DNA of 64,000 nt, taken from positions 70,990,421 to 71,054,420 of the forward strand of contig ML677341.1 in NCBI GenBank assembly GCA_007922305.1, read 5' to 3'. Below, one piece after another: positions 34,008 through 45,807 of the stretch (the first letter of the stretch is position 1; every line of letters begins with the position of its first letter). The position numbers and the translations under genes were made by a program. The DNA comes from Dermatemys mawii. Its lineage: Eukaryota > Chordata > Testudines > Dermatemydidae. The notes below the pieces were generated by a model. It was not told the origin of the DNA, did not search any database, and was given only the letters and a program-made list of their open reading frames with translations.

Positions 34008-37000
34008 AGTATAAGAATCAGAACAATATCTGCAGTCACACTTGCGAGGATAAAAATGTCAAGTTCTCAGTCTCCAAGCCCTGGAGATATGAGCTGGGGG
34101 AAGGGAGACATTTATCCCCATAGCAGGCATTGCACAGTGACCTGCAGACAGATGGTTACACCTGCTTCTGAACCATGCATTACTGCTTAATGATGGAGCT
34201 AGGTTGCTAGACCAGATGGACCAGTAATTGTCTGGTGGAGAAGGAGGACTAGTACCAATGGAGCTAGACAGTTGGTTTGTCCTAGTCTGGTATTTGCAGA
34301 TTTAGTATATACCTACGGGGTGCCATATCACCATAAGAAAATGTTTATAATCATTACAGAATATCTAGGCAATATGGAATATTAGCCTCCTAGGGAAATA
34401 GTTTTTCCCAAGATGTTTGAAACTGGACAAAGGCAAAGCACCAGATAATAACTGACTAGGATGTGGGAGAGTGTGAAGGGATGAGATGACCCAATAGACC
34501 CAATTTTAATGATCTGAAGCATCATGAACAATGGCTTTGCATACTCCATGGCTGCATTTGGATCAGGCCACAATTCCATATTGTAAAAAGGATATCCAGG
34601 AACAAGGCTAACTAATTAATATTATGTGGGCTCAGCAGATTGTAAAAGTGGCCAAGGAACCATTTGGTCACTGTCATCCCCTAGTGGATGGAAGTCTGAA
34701 AAGGATATAAATTCAATTGCTGGTATGTAGTGGGCATACATTTTCTTTTCTTTCAGGTGGTAGAGATGCTGCATTGGTATTGGAGGGTCCCGTGGTCCTA
34801 CACCTGACAGGACATGGATTCCTGACATCTGTGTCCCATGGGGTCACCCATCCCTTCATTAAGTCAGTGCACACTGTTCAAGAGCACCCAGTGGTATAGC
34901 GGTTAAAAAAAACGTGGATAAACTAACCTCCATTACATTCCATATTCTCCAAAGGAGAAATGAGTAAACTCTATTTACGTATTTTACCCTCAACTCCACT
35001 CCTGTGTGCACCTATGCAAAAGGACATTGTCCATCTTTCTCCCTTCCTGAAGTCACATGCTTCACTTCTCTGCGTTCATCATGTAACTCCTGTGCTAAAG
35101 CATTTCTGTTGGTTCACTTACAGAATGTTCATGCTAACGAGTGTCAGAATTAGCTTCACAATCTCAGTACTGACGTCAAATCCCTTTATGTACCACAGTA
35201 CACAGGTTACCGCAGTAACTTTAGTATAATCCTCCAGATATCCTCTTTCCCTCCCTCACCCCTCTGTGACAATGCTACAGACTGCAGAGATGAGATCTTT
35301 CTAATCACCAACCTAGAAAAGCCACCAAAGAGCTGAGAGTATTTTTAGATCATTGACAACCACAGCATGAGAGGGCTTCTTGCCCCGCATCAGTGCCTGC
35401 ACTGACTGTAATTCTTGCCTTTAAATAAAATTTAGAAAGGTCAGAGGGCACAGCCTGAAGAGCAAAGAATATATTTTTAGCAATTCCATTTTAATGTGTG
35501 CCTGTGTGTTGATTTGCCACCTACTTTGAAATAAGAATGTTCCATGCAAGGTACTCAGATACCTAAGTGATGAACACTCTATAAATATCTCAATAGCTGC
35601 ATCTTTCCATATCTAATGCACTAGAAACTGAACAGTTAAAGTCTTCCCAAGTGAAATAACAGACAGTACCATTTGCAGTGACAGCCAGGAATAGTGTGAA
35701 ATGTATATGCACTAGCCTTGCTGCCTACAATATATCCATAATCTTCTAAGGCACACTTGCTATATGCTCAATTTGACCACAAACCTAGTCACAGTAAATC
35801 TAATTATGTAACTGTCATTACCTATATGTTACCTGCCACCATAGTATCTGAGCATCTCCCTGGAATTCATGGATTTATCCTCACAACAGCCCTGCAGAGT
35901 GAAGAAACTACATTTTGTAGAAGAGAAGCTGAGATACAGAGATTAAGTGATTTGTCCAAGGTCACAGAGTAAATCTGTGTCAGAACCAAGAATTATACCT
36001 AGATCTCCTGAATCTCAGTTTAGGGCCAAATTCTCTGACAAAGTGAATGGAATTGTGCTAATTTACACTAGCAGAGAGTTTGTTCCCTATTTTCTTAGCC
36101 ACAAGACCATCTTTCCTTCCTGAGGATCTGTTGTTTAAAGAATTGTCAAAAAAATTTAAAACCTTGCTGCTTTGTTCTAAGAAATGTAGAGCTTTAAGCA
36201 TAAAAATTAAGCATCATGATGCACATGGGCTATGCCGGCCTACACTTGAGGTTAAAGCATCGTGCACTATTCTCAAGAACAATAATAATCCAGGGATACA
36301 CAATGACAATGATGTAGGCACCCTCCTGGAGTACTAAAGTCACCAGGCAATAGAAATGCATAAACAATATCCAAAGAACATCTCTAACCAGTGTTGATCC
36401 ACTCTGACAGACCCAGATACTGTGCTGGCTGCCTCCTGTCCTGGCCACCCATGAGAGAATGAAATGTGACATGATGGTAAAAAAGGCTGATTGGGATTTT
36501 TAACCCTAGATACTGACATCAAGAAACTGGAGAGGCAGCCGGGCTAACATCTGTCAGTGAGATCTCTTCTTTTTTTAGCAGACACCAGGCTGGTGCTAGC
36601 ACAACACTCCATCCAGAGCATAACATTTTGCGAGGCAGCTGCCCCCAGTCTCTCAAAGCCCCCTTGCCCCCAAGCTTTAGTCAGGAAGAGAAGCAGGTAA
36701 TAATAGGAGGGTTCTGTCTGTGGGATTCAGAGCCTTTCCTCCACCCCACTCCTAAGTGAGGTTTCAGCCACCTCTACCTGGTATATTGTGGGAGAGAGCT
36801 CCAGACCAAACCATACTACATCCTATTTCTCAACTGCACTAATGTAAGAGAGAGGGAGAGAAATGGGATTTGACAGGGTTAAGGAATGACAGTTCTCTCT
36901 TCCCCTCAGCACCTTCATTACTCCTGTTCTCCCTACCCATCTCCACAGCTTGACGGTGCCCTGGAAAAGAGCACAGAGCTTTTGGGAAGGTAGCCTCAGT

Positions 37001-38837
37001 TGTGGAAGAGTTCATGTTTCCCTCATCTCAAGCTCGACACCACACAGCACAACGTCACTGTGCTGCTAGGTCACTGACAGGCCAGTGAGAGTTAATTTCC
37101 ATCCACACACAGGCAAACATGTCTTTGTTCTTGCAGTGGAGACCAATTCTCATCAACACAAGAGCTGCACCAATTCTTGTGCTTTTGTGATTAATTCCTC
37201 TGGAACCAGCAGGACCACTGAGTGGAGCTGCAGCCCAGGACTCACAGAAGTAGGAGAAACACGCAGCATAGCCTTCCGCTTGTGTTTTGCAACCCTGTCT
37301 CTATCCATTTATCTAGGTACTCAGACGATCCCCATCACCCCAATACTTAGGTGCCTGATAAACTCCTACTTCAGCTAGATTTCATCTTTTTCTATGGCCC
37401 CTCTTTGAGTTCTCTGGTGCCTTACCTCTCAATACGTTCCAGAGGCTTTGCCACAGCTCCTCTGCTGCTAATGCCCCTGCCAGGCAATGAAAGATAGTCC
37501 CAGGGTGAGAGAACTGAGAGAGCCAGTAGCTGTGGATTCCTGTCCTTTCCCAATAAAGGTTTTTGGACAACTGAATGTTCCTTCACGTCCTCTGCCCTCC
37601 CTCACACAGTGTTATCTAACTGGCTTTGACAGGATCCCTACTTGGCTCAGGATTTAATCCATTTGCGTAATGGCCTTGCTTGCGTCTGAACAGTAATTTT
37701 ACCTAATACAATCTGTCCATGGTGATGTTCTTATCCCAGTGCTGGCAGATGACATCCCACCTCTGGGCTGGCCTCCAGGTTAATCTCCTTCCCCGCGACT
37801 TTGTGCTTCCAGTGCACTTAAGGAGGCTTGAGTACTAGAGACAAATAGCTACTCTTTAATCCACCCCCTTCACAGCTTTAATCTCTGATCCTCTATGGAA
37901 AATTTCCCTGTCAGGCAAAATAGACATCTGACATGATCTTCTTTATAACAGTATCAAACAGATTCCCCACGTGGGCTGTGACCTTCCTCCGGTCCGTGCC
38001 CTGGGAAGGTCAAACATACACTTACTGCACGTGTGCTGGGATCTGCAGTGCGGCCCCAAAAATCTGAGACACAAGGCCCAGGTGGGTTGTGATCTGCTTT
38101 GCAATGATGCTCTGGAAATACACATTGTCTCCAGGTAGAAATGCTCTTGTTGTTTTATTCCACGTGGTGATGCCTTTGCCATCTCAGCTCTGGGGCCTCA
38201 TGTGTGCTGCAGCAATGATCTAGCTAGAGAACTTTGTATCCAGTATCAGACATAACTGTGGTTGAATGGAGAGAAGTCCCACAGCTCCGGTGTCAGCTGT
38301 TTGAACTGGGGATGTAATGAATATTTCCAGCTTTGGCCACTGCTGATGCCTGTATCCTACTGCTCTGAGCTCTCAGACTTTTTTTTTTTTTCTCTAGCAA
38401 TGGTTTCAAGACCAAACAGAAACAAAAAAGGATACACTTAAAAAGAGAGCAAGCTTTTAAACTAGTTCTAAGTAGAGCTGAAGTTCTGCAGCCCCCTCCT
38501 CGATGGGAATCCTAGAAGTCCCATCCCATCCTGCTAAGGTGAAATGGTGAGCTTGGAAGACTGACTGCTACAGAGAGAAAGGGGTTATTACCAGACTGGG
38601 GAAGGGGGTATCTAGCTGTGTGAGCAGAACCCTTCAAATACCTCCTGGGGTTTCAGCAGTACCTTGAAAACAGCAGCTGAGTCCTGGACTCCAGTAGTGT
38701 GTTTACCACAGCGCCCTGTTCACATTTTACAGCAATGCCCTGCCAGTGCCAGCCATACAAAGACTCAGATGAATTGCACAACAGCCAAGCAACGGTCCAA
38801 ACCAAACAGCCACCAAGAAAAACACTAAGGAAGAAGG
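34008..38837. other. Non-coding stretch upstream of PDE6H
   Basis: Only one SINE (35878-36024) is recognised. The PDE6H promoter and non-coding first exon probably lie here or nearer the gene, but I could not place them. Confidence 0.45.
35878..36024 (-). mobile_element. tRNA-derived SINE, minus orientation
   Basis: AAGAGAAGCTGAGATACAGA, TTGTCCAAGGTCACAGAGTA and AGATCTCCTGAATCTCAGTT are the reverse complement of the SINE body seen at 11478. Confidence 0.65.
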
Positions 38838-38957
38838 TTTAAGAATAGCAGCTGTATTAGTCTGTAGCCATAAAGAAAATGAAGAATACTTGTAGCACCT
38901 TAGAGACTAACCAGTTTATTTCATCATAAGCTTTCGTGGGCTATAGCCCACTTCATC
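38838..38957 (+). repeat. GTGTTAGTC-family repeat cut by assembly gap
   Basis: AGCAGCTGTATTAGTCTGTA through CTTTCGTGGGC to CCCACTTCATC matches 17072-17195. The sequence stops at the gap exactly after CTTCATC. Confidence 0.75.
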
Positions 38958-39357
38958 NNNNNNNNNNNNNNNNNNNNNNNNNNNNNNNNNNNNNNNNNNN
39001 NNNNNNNNNNNNNNNNNNNNNNNNNNNNNNNNNNNNNNNNNNNNNNNNNNNNNNNNNNNNNNNNNNNNNNNNNNNNNNNNNNNNNNNNNNNNNNNNNNNN
39101 NNNNNNNNNNNNNNNNNNNNNNNNNNNNNNNNNNNNNNNNNNNNNNNNNNNNNNNNNNNNNNNNNNNNNNNNNNNNNNNNNNNNNNNNNNNNNNNNNNNN
39201 NNNNNNNNNNNNNNNNNNNNNNNNNNNNNNNNNNNNNNNNNNNNNNNNNNNNNNNNNNNNNNNNNNNNNNNNNNNNNNNNNNNNNNNNNNNNNNNNNNNN
39301 NNNNNNNNNNNNNNNNNNNNNNNNNNNNNNNNNNNNNNNNNNNNNNNNNNNNNNNNN
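38958..39357. other. Assembly gap (400 N)
   Basis: A run of exactly 400 unknown bases. Reading frames drawn across it are meaningless. It starts inside an interspersed repeat, a likely cause of the assembly break. Confidence 1.
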
Positions 39358-41149
39358 CTGCTTCCAAACTAACCAGCCTCTTACAGGTAGGCTGACTATT
39401 CATGCAAGATTTTCATTTACTTCAGTCAATGGATCCCTACACTAAGATAAGAGACAGAGAAAAACATTACCTAAGAAATTAAAATCTGTCTCTTCCAGAT
39501 ACAAAACTCCAAAAAATTCCCCAGGGGTTTCATTAGACTTTTCTCAGTTCAGTTTCTCTCTTTCCTCCCACTGTACCTTCCCACCATCAGTCTGGGGTAC
39601 ACAGAGTTTGTAGGAAATACTTACAGTGTTGAGAGCTCCTCTTGGAAATCATTAAATTACCTTCCTCTGGCCTGATTAGAAAAATCTTTCAAAGAGGCAA
39701 CTCAGTCTCCAGAAATAGTCTGCCCGCAAGTGACGTCGCAGACTCAAGGCACCAATCATGAGGTATTCATACTTGGAGGAGGGCAACTGTGTCTCCAAGA
39801 CCTTTGATCCTGGCTTTACTGAGGGTGCAGCTAGGGGAAGGTTTAAAGAAATGTCATACGCATGACATGCTCTTAAGGGAAAGCCCAAGTCCATTTTCTG
39901 AGTTGGGAAAGGGATGTGGGGAAAAGGAATCCTCCCCTATCTCCAACAATCTAGTAGCTTCGAGCAAAGTAATTGAGTAGCTCACTACTATTACTACAGC
40001 CCATGGGCTAAGGTAACATCTATGTCTTCTGGGTGCCCCTGCATTGGAGTAGAGAGGTTAGGCCTGTGGATGAATGGAGTGACAGAAGAGGCAGGTTGGG
40101 GGTGTGATAGAGAAGACAAGGGGAATACAACATTTTGTGAGGACATTTTACAAGGGAAGCAGATCATACATTGGTCCAAATTAATCTCTGGAATAAATCC
40201 ACTGATTGTAACACACCATTTTTTAAAGATCTTTGTTTTTCATTTGGGATGTCTTTTAATAATCAGGTGCAGGAGCCTGAGAGGAGAGCAGTGATGGAGA
40301 TCTAGATGAAAGCAGTGAGTCTCAAGATGATTTTGAAGAAGGCCAGATCTTCAGCTGATGTAACTCCACTGACTTCAGTGGGACTATGCTTATTTACACC
40401 ACCTAAGGATCTGGATCAGGGAGTGAGGGCCAGGGGCAGAAGAAGGGGGATATTGTTCTGAGAACTGGGAGTGGAATGAAAAGAGACACAGAAATTGCAA
40501 GAGGAGAAGGACAGAAACACATTAGAGAGAAAAGAGTGGGAGAGAGGGTGTCATACTTCTGTAGCAGGTATCTCTACCTTCCAAACTTACCCAGTAATCT
40601 TTGAAGTAGCTACATTGGTGTTTAAAAGGTGATGCTGCACCTATTGATATAAAGGATTCTGGGGCACATCTGGTACCCATATGGCCGGCTGAACAAAACA
40701 GGGACCTCTCTGAGAGGATAGAGCATCTGAGCAGAAACTTCTGTTGCAGAACAGTTCAAGGCTGGACTGTTGAGGAGTTACCATAGCAGCACAGTGCGAT
40801 TCCAGTGCCCTATTGAGTATGGCATCCTAGACAACTACCCACTTAGTTCAGGCCTGTGGCCACCTCATGCACGACTGCATTGCTCGGTCGTACTGCATTA
40901 TGTCAAGTCTCATGAAGGGAGTGCAGTGCTGGGCTGAGCACCACCTCTGCCTGATCTGAATGTAATGTCAGAGGTGTATCAGATACCGGCAGTACTGCCA
41001 ACTCTAGCCATAGTCTCTCCGTAACTAAGCCCAGATTCAAAAAGATATTGACTTAAATACTCTGAAGATTTGTGACTTGGTGTTTTCCTTGAAGCATCAC
41101 ATCTTGCAGGTTGGGCATTACAGGCATGTCTACACAGCCATTGTGACGG
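39358..41149. other. Non-coding stretch
   Basis: No gene found. It contains a GGTGTAAAT-type hairpin (ATCTTCAGCTGATGTAACTC with TTACACCACCTAAGGATCTG, 40345-40425) and a lone Harbinger-like TIR (GGCATGTCTACACAGCC) near 41124. Confidence 0.5.
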
Positions 41150-41150
41150 T

Positions 41151-42110
41151 GCACCCCATACGGCTTTAGGGAAATATGCTTACAAATGTATATATAGGAC
41201 ATAACTGGAATATGTTTCATGCTACATATGCCATGTGATGTATCCCTGTAGACTCTTTCTCTCCCTATCCAGAAACCTGCTTCCTTTCCTGTAAAAGTTA
41301 TGATCTACTGAATATATTCATCCTATTTGTATGCATGTGTCATTTTTGAGTTTGAAGTTATGAATGTGGGCTGTGTACTTGCTTGATTTCTAAGTAGCCT
41401 TAGTAAACGTATTTGGTCAGTGTTCTGGGAAAGACTATTCTCAGTAAGTGCCCAGTCAAGAACAACTTAAGCCAACAATGAACTTGGGGACGCCAGTCCA
41501 CATCTGAGCTGTCAAAGGAATGTGGCTTGGCTGGTAAGGAACTCAATTGTGCATGGACCTGTGGCTTGCCCATGTGACTCCAAAACTCCATATTGGAGCT
41601 GGATTCTACACATGGGGAAGGGAGAGGTGTCCACGCACAAGAGAGAATCTATTTAAACCCCTGGGAGACCCCCACCCCATTTTGTCTTCAGCTGGCTCAA
41701 GAGAGAGCTGCTCAACCCCCAAGGATACCTGAAAGAAACAGAAAGGACAATAACTACAGAGGGGTCTGAGTGATTGCTGGACTCAGACTAGAAGGAGACT
41801 AGTCTGTAAAAGGAAGCTTATTGAAACATCTCTGAGGGTAAGATTTTATCTGTATTCAGTTTTATTACTGTATTAGATAAAGACTTGCGTGTTTATTTTA
41901 TTTTACTTGGTAATTCACTTTGTTCTGTCTGTTACTACTTGGAACCACTTAAATCCTACTTTCTGTATTTAATAAAACCACTTTTTACTTATTAATTAAC
42001 CTAGAGTATGTATTAGTACCTGGAGGAGGAGGAGGGGGCAAACAACTGTGCATATCTCTCTATCAGCGTTATAGAGGGTGAAAAAAGCCCTATAGAGGGC
42101 TTCGGAGAAA
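41151..42110 (+). mobile_element. LTR-like copy, probably endogenous retroviral, 3' end decayed
   Basis: It begins TGTGACGGTGCACCCCATAC, has a TATA-like CTATTTAAACCC near 41648 and an AATAAAACC polyadenylation signal near 41970, and is followed by a GC-poor R/U5-like tail (TATCAGCGTTATAGAGGG). I know this wording as a repeat common in turtle genomes; LTR status is inferred from signal order. No internal coding region and no second LTR are seen, so it would be a solo LTR. Its right boundary is uncertain. Confidence 0.6.
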
Positions 42111-43179
42111 AAGCCTGAAGGTGTTTGACAAAAATTGTCATTTTAATGAAAATTTCCATTTTGTTGAAAAAGCCATCTTCCAGTGAAGAACACATTTTGA
42201 CAGAAAATACTCAACCAGCTCCATGTATGTTCTTCTCTTATCTCTCTTTTTTCACCCCTTTGCATGGCACTAACATACATGCAGGAGTGACTCTGTTGTA
42301 ATTTTAAGGCGCATCCCAGGTGGATGATGGGATTTGCTGGGCATGATGGCTTGACCAAGAGTCAAGTACCCAATCAGTTCCCTTTGTGTGTCCATGGCTA
42401 TGGCCTCCCCCATTGCTGCTTCATGCTCTGGCTTCCAGCCCCTCTTGTGATTGAGTAACACAGTGAGAGAGTGAGTTTCATGCTTTTTTTCAACTCTTGT
42501 GTGACACAGCTTAGACCTGAACAGGGCCAGAAGCTGGGGTCAAACAATCACAATAATCCTGTCTCTATGGCCCAGGAAGGGAGAACCACCACTCTTCACA
42601 CTCCTGTAGGCCAGATTCCCACCCCCCACCCCCATTCCATTCTAAGAAATCTTTTGTAATCCCTCCCCCAAGATCTCAAACCCTATGGTAACCATGGTAA
42701 CCATAACTGTACGAGAAATAACAACTAATTTGGCAAACTTTAGCGATGCAAGAAACACACAATTTAAAATACACTCACAATTCCATGGATGAGTTTGTCT
42801 TGCTGTGAAAATATAGCTGACCTGAGGCTGAAATATAGTGGGCTGGATCCTTGAGTGGTGGCTCTTGGAGGAGGGAGGGTCTCTGCTGACGATGGCATGC
42901 AGCTCTTTTTAATAGCAGCATGTCTGCAGCTCCGCAGCAGAGTAACTGTTAGCTTTCCTTGCCTTCCGGTACAGCTTTCACATCGCACTGCTGTGGGTCC
43001 CTTTTGTAGCCTTCTCCCCTGACTGGGCTGCTTGGAGATATCGGCATTGCTATGGCTGGGTCAGAGCTGCGGCTGCACAGCCACTTGTCCCCGCAAACGC
43101 AGGAGATCCTGTGTGCCCCAGGCAGGCGTGTGTCTGCAGCGTGGGGCTGGCTTGCTTAGCTAGGCAGTCGCTGGGTGAA
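42111..43179. other. Non-coding stretch
   Basis: No gene or named repeat recognised; composition is ordinary. Confidence 0.45.
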
Positions 43180-43545
43180 CTCTCCACACCCAGCAAACAA
43201 GAAATGGAATTTCAAAAATTCACGAGACTTTTGAAGGGAGAGGCGTATACTTGTGCACCTGGCCACGAGGCAGAGTTCAAAACGGTGACCAAAGCAGTCA
43301 CGGTCGGGCATTGGGGGACACTTCCTGCAGGCCACTAAAGTCGATGTAAGTAACGCAGTGTCTACAGTGACAATGTGTTGACCTAACAACATTGAGCTAA
43401 GAGCTACGCCTCTCATGGAGGTGGAGTTATTAAGTCAGCATAGCCTGTGAGTTACATTGGCAGGAGCAACATTTTAATGTAGAAGCTTTCAGAGTTAGGT
43501 CTACGTGACCTAACTCTGTAGTGTAGACCAGGCCTGAGACATTCA
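43180..43545. mobile_element. Harbinger remnant (3' part)
   Basis: AGCAAACAAGAAATGGAATT, GGCGTATACTTGTGCACCTG and ACTTCCTGCAGGCCAC align in order with 55969-56110 of the full Harbinger element and with 19575-19730. The end CTGTAGTGTAGACCAGGCCT is TIR-like. The accessory coding part is absent. Confidence 0.55.
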
Positions 43546-43642
43546 CTTGCTGTTCTCTGCTTTGCACCTAGGGGGACCTGTAGACTCTTTCTCTCCCTGT
43601 CCAGAAACCTGCTTCCTTTCCTGTATTCACCCTCTTCCTGAA

Positions 43643-43876
43643 GGTTGCCACCTTTTTAATGGCAGGTAACTGGACCCACAAGGCCCTGCCCCTGCTCCAC
43701 CTCTTCCATTTAGGCTCTTTCCTGTTCTCTGCCTCTTTCACGGGCCCTGCTTCTGCTCTGCCTCTTCCCCCCACAGATTAAAAAAAAAAAAAGACATCAG
43801 AGCTTGTCAAATGGCGTCCAAACACATAAGCTGACACCCAGACTGTCCATGTTGAAACCGGACGGGTGGCAACCCT
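43643..43876. mobile_element. hAT-type MITE (GGTTGCCACC type)
   Basis: GGTTGCCACCTTTTTAATGG at the left and GACGGGTGGCAACC at the right are inverted ends. The interior is C-rich CTCTGCCTCTTCC-like and has an A11 run near 43780. No target duplication is evident. Confidence 0.65.
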
Positions 43877-43937
43877 ACTTTCCTCGCCTCATCTGTCAGT
43901 TCGAGGACCCTCTCCCTTCCTGGATCTCTCTTTCAGG

Positions 43938-44455
43938 GTATGTCTACATTGCTAAAAGAGGTGTGTTTTTAACTCTGGTCAGCTAACCCATGTTAGCAAA
44001 CTCAGGTTCAAATAGTTGTGAAGTCCTGCCAAGTTGGCATAACTCAGGTTCGCAGCTCAAGACAAGCTCCCCTAAAGTATGTCTACACTGCAGCTGGGAG
44101 TGAGCCTCCCAGCCCAGGTAGACAGACGTGTGTTAGTGGAACTTGTGCCCGCGTGCTAACAAGAGCAGTGCAGATGTCCAGGCTTGGGCTGGAAGCACAG
44201 GGGATTGGGTCAGTTTGAGAGCCTGAGCTTCCGCCTGTGCTGGAACATCCCCACTGCTATTTTTAGCATGTTAGCTCAAGCCCCACTAGCACGAGCCTCT
44301 CTCTTTGGGCTGGGGGCTCCAAGCTGTACCCTTATAGGCTTGAGTTCCAGCTGCTAACCTGCACTAAAAGCTGAGCTTCTGTGTCTCCACTGCCATTTGA
44401 ACCTGAGTTAGCTAATTTGCATTAAGAGCACACCCTTTGTGCAGTGTAGACATAC
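43938..44455. mobile_element. Nested Harbinger-type MITEs
   Basis: The outer ends are GGGTATGTCTACATTGC and GCAGTGTAGACATACC, with matching subterminal AGCTAACCCATGTTAGC and GAGTTAGCTAATTTGC. Inside, near 44075, a second left terminus AGTATGTCTACACTGCAGC begins another copy whose body (GTTAGCACGCGGGC-like) continues to about 44320. So one MITE sits within another of related termini. Confidence 0.65.
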
Positions 44456-44680
44456 CTGCAGTCTTTGACCTCCCTTTCCTTCACCAGACTGTTTTTCTCC
44501 CCTTCTGGCTCGCTCCACTCTGCCCCCACTCTGTGTCCCCCCTCAGGTCCCTATTTTCCCTTTCTTCCAGCTGCCTCTCTCCCCCCACCCCCCAGCACTT
44601 TCTACCTTCCAGTCTCTTTCTCACTGCCTGAACCACCCTCTCATTTCATCAACACCCTTTCCCCCAGCCTTGCCCCCTTT

Positions 44681-44803
44681 TAGGGTGACCAGACAACAAG
44701 TGTAAAAATCGGGTCAGGAGGTGGGGAGTAATAGGAGCCTATAGAAGAAAAAGACCCAAACATCCAGACTGTCCCTATAAAATCGGGACATCTGATCATC
44801 CTA
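44681..44803. mobile_element. hAT-type MITE, family TAGGGTGACCAGA, copy 4
   Basis: TAGGGTGACCAGA and TCTGATCATCCTA form the ends. CCCCCTTT flanks both sides exactly (44673-44680 and 44804-44811). Confidence 0.92.
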
Positions 44804-44811
44804 CCCCCTTT

Positions 44812-45807
44812 GTGTGTTAAGTGGGAGAAGCAGCAGCAGTTGCCCAGGGTTCCTGTGTCTTCCTTCCTCACCTTTGAGCTGGGGACTGGAGTTATGCGAT
44901 TAGCGCTTTAGCTGACCTAAAAGCTGCTTAATTAGGCGTTAAGTCTCCAATCTTCTCCCCGTGCCTCAAGCAGATCTCTCCTTGAAATGCCTGGGAAGAT
45001 GAAGGAGAGATGCAGCACTCCATCACGTTCCCCTGGGCTCAGGTTCCCACCTGACCGACTCCCTGCCACCCAACCTGGAAAACACCTGCAGCGGCATCCC
45101 TCTAAATGGATTTCAGGAACCTACTTCCACAGGAAATCTTTTACAGTAATATGGATCAGCAATTACAGAAACTCACGAAAGCTCCTGCTGTGTGCTGTGC
45201 ATCTGGACCATTCCATATGTGTCCCTCCCATCTTTGCTAAACACATGCTCTGCAGCCTTCAAGCTACCACATGCAGTGCTGAGGAATTGTAATCACACAC
45301 CCATTCCTATCTAAACACAGGCCCTCACACTGTGCACATCTGCGCCCATACCAAGGCATGTATTTACATCTCTGTCATTTTCACCTTGCCACATAAACTA
45401 GTGTACTAGTAGAATGAAGTAGAGTGTAACAACAGGGAAAATATGTTGTAAGTTCCTGTGAGTAGCAATAACTTGAACAGGATTTATGCTTTTAAAATGA
45501 TTCCTCAGACAGGCTGGGGACTTGTACTTATATAGCATATATGCATTTATATAATTTCACTTACTGGGCCAAATTCTCCTGTCAATCCCACTGAAGTTGC
45601 TCTACATTTATTTTGCAACTTTCTTCCCACAGAATTCCAAAGCAGATCACTAGCTTACCAGAGAGACACTGTCCAAGAGATACTGTATATTTCATTAGGG
45701 CTTGGGGGATTTCTGCATTTAGAAGGGAGGCTTCCTACTGTAGCCTGGGAGCCCATTACAGTCAAATTTCAGTGTGTGTGCAAGTCATTGTTGGAAAGGT
45801 CAGGGAA
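44812..45807. other. Non-coding stretch
   Basis: No gene recognised. A decayed hairpin-repeat fragment, GGGCCAAATTCTCCTGTC, lies near 45565. Confidence 0.45.

Noticed and set aside
38924..39445. Two ORFs of about 160-170 codons on opposite strands
   Set aside because: They cross the 400-N gap; the frame through unknown bases is meaningless.
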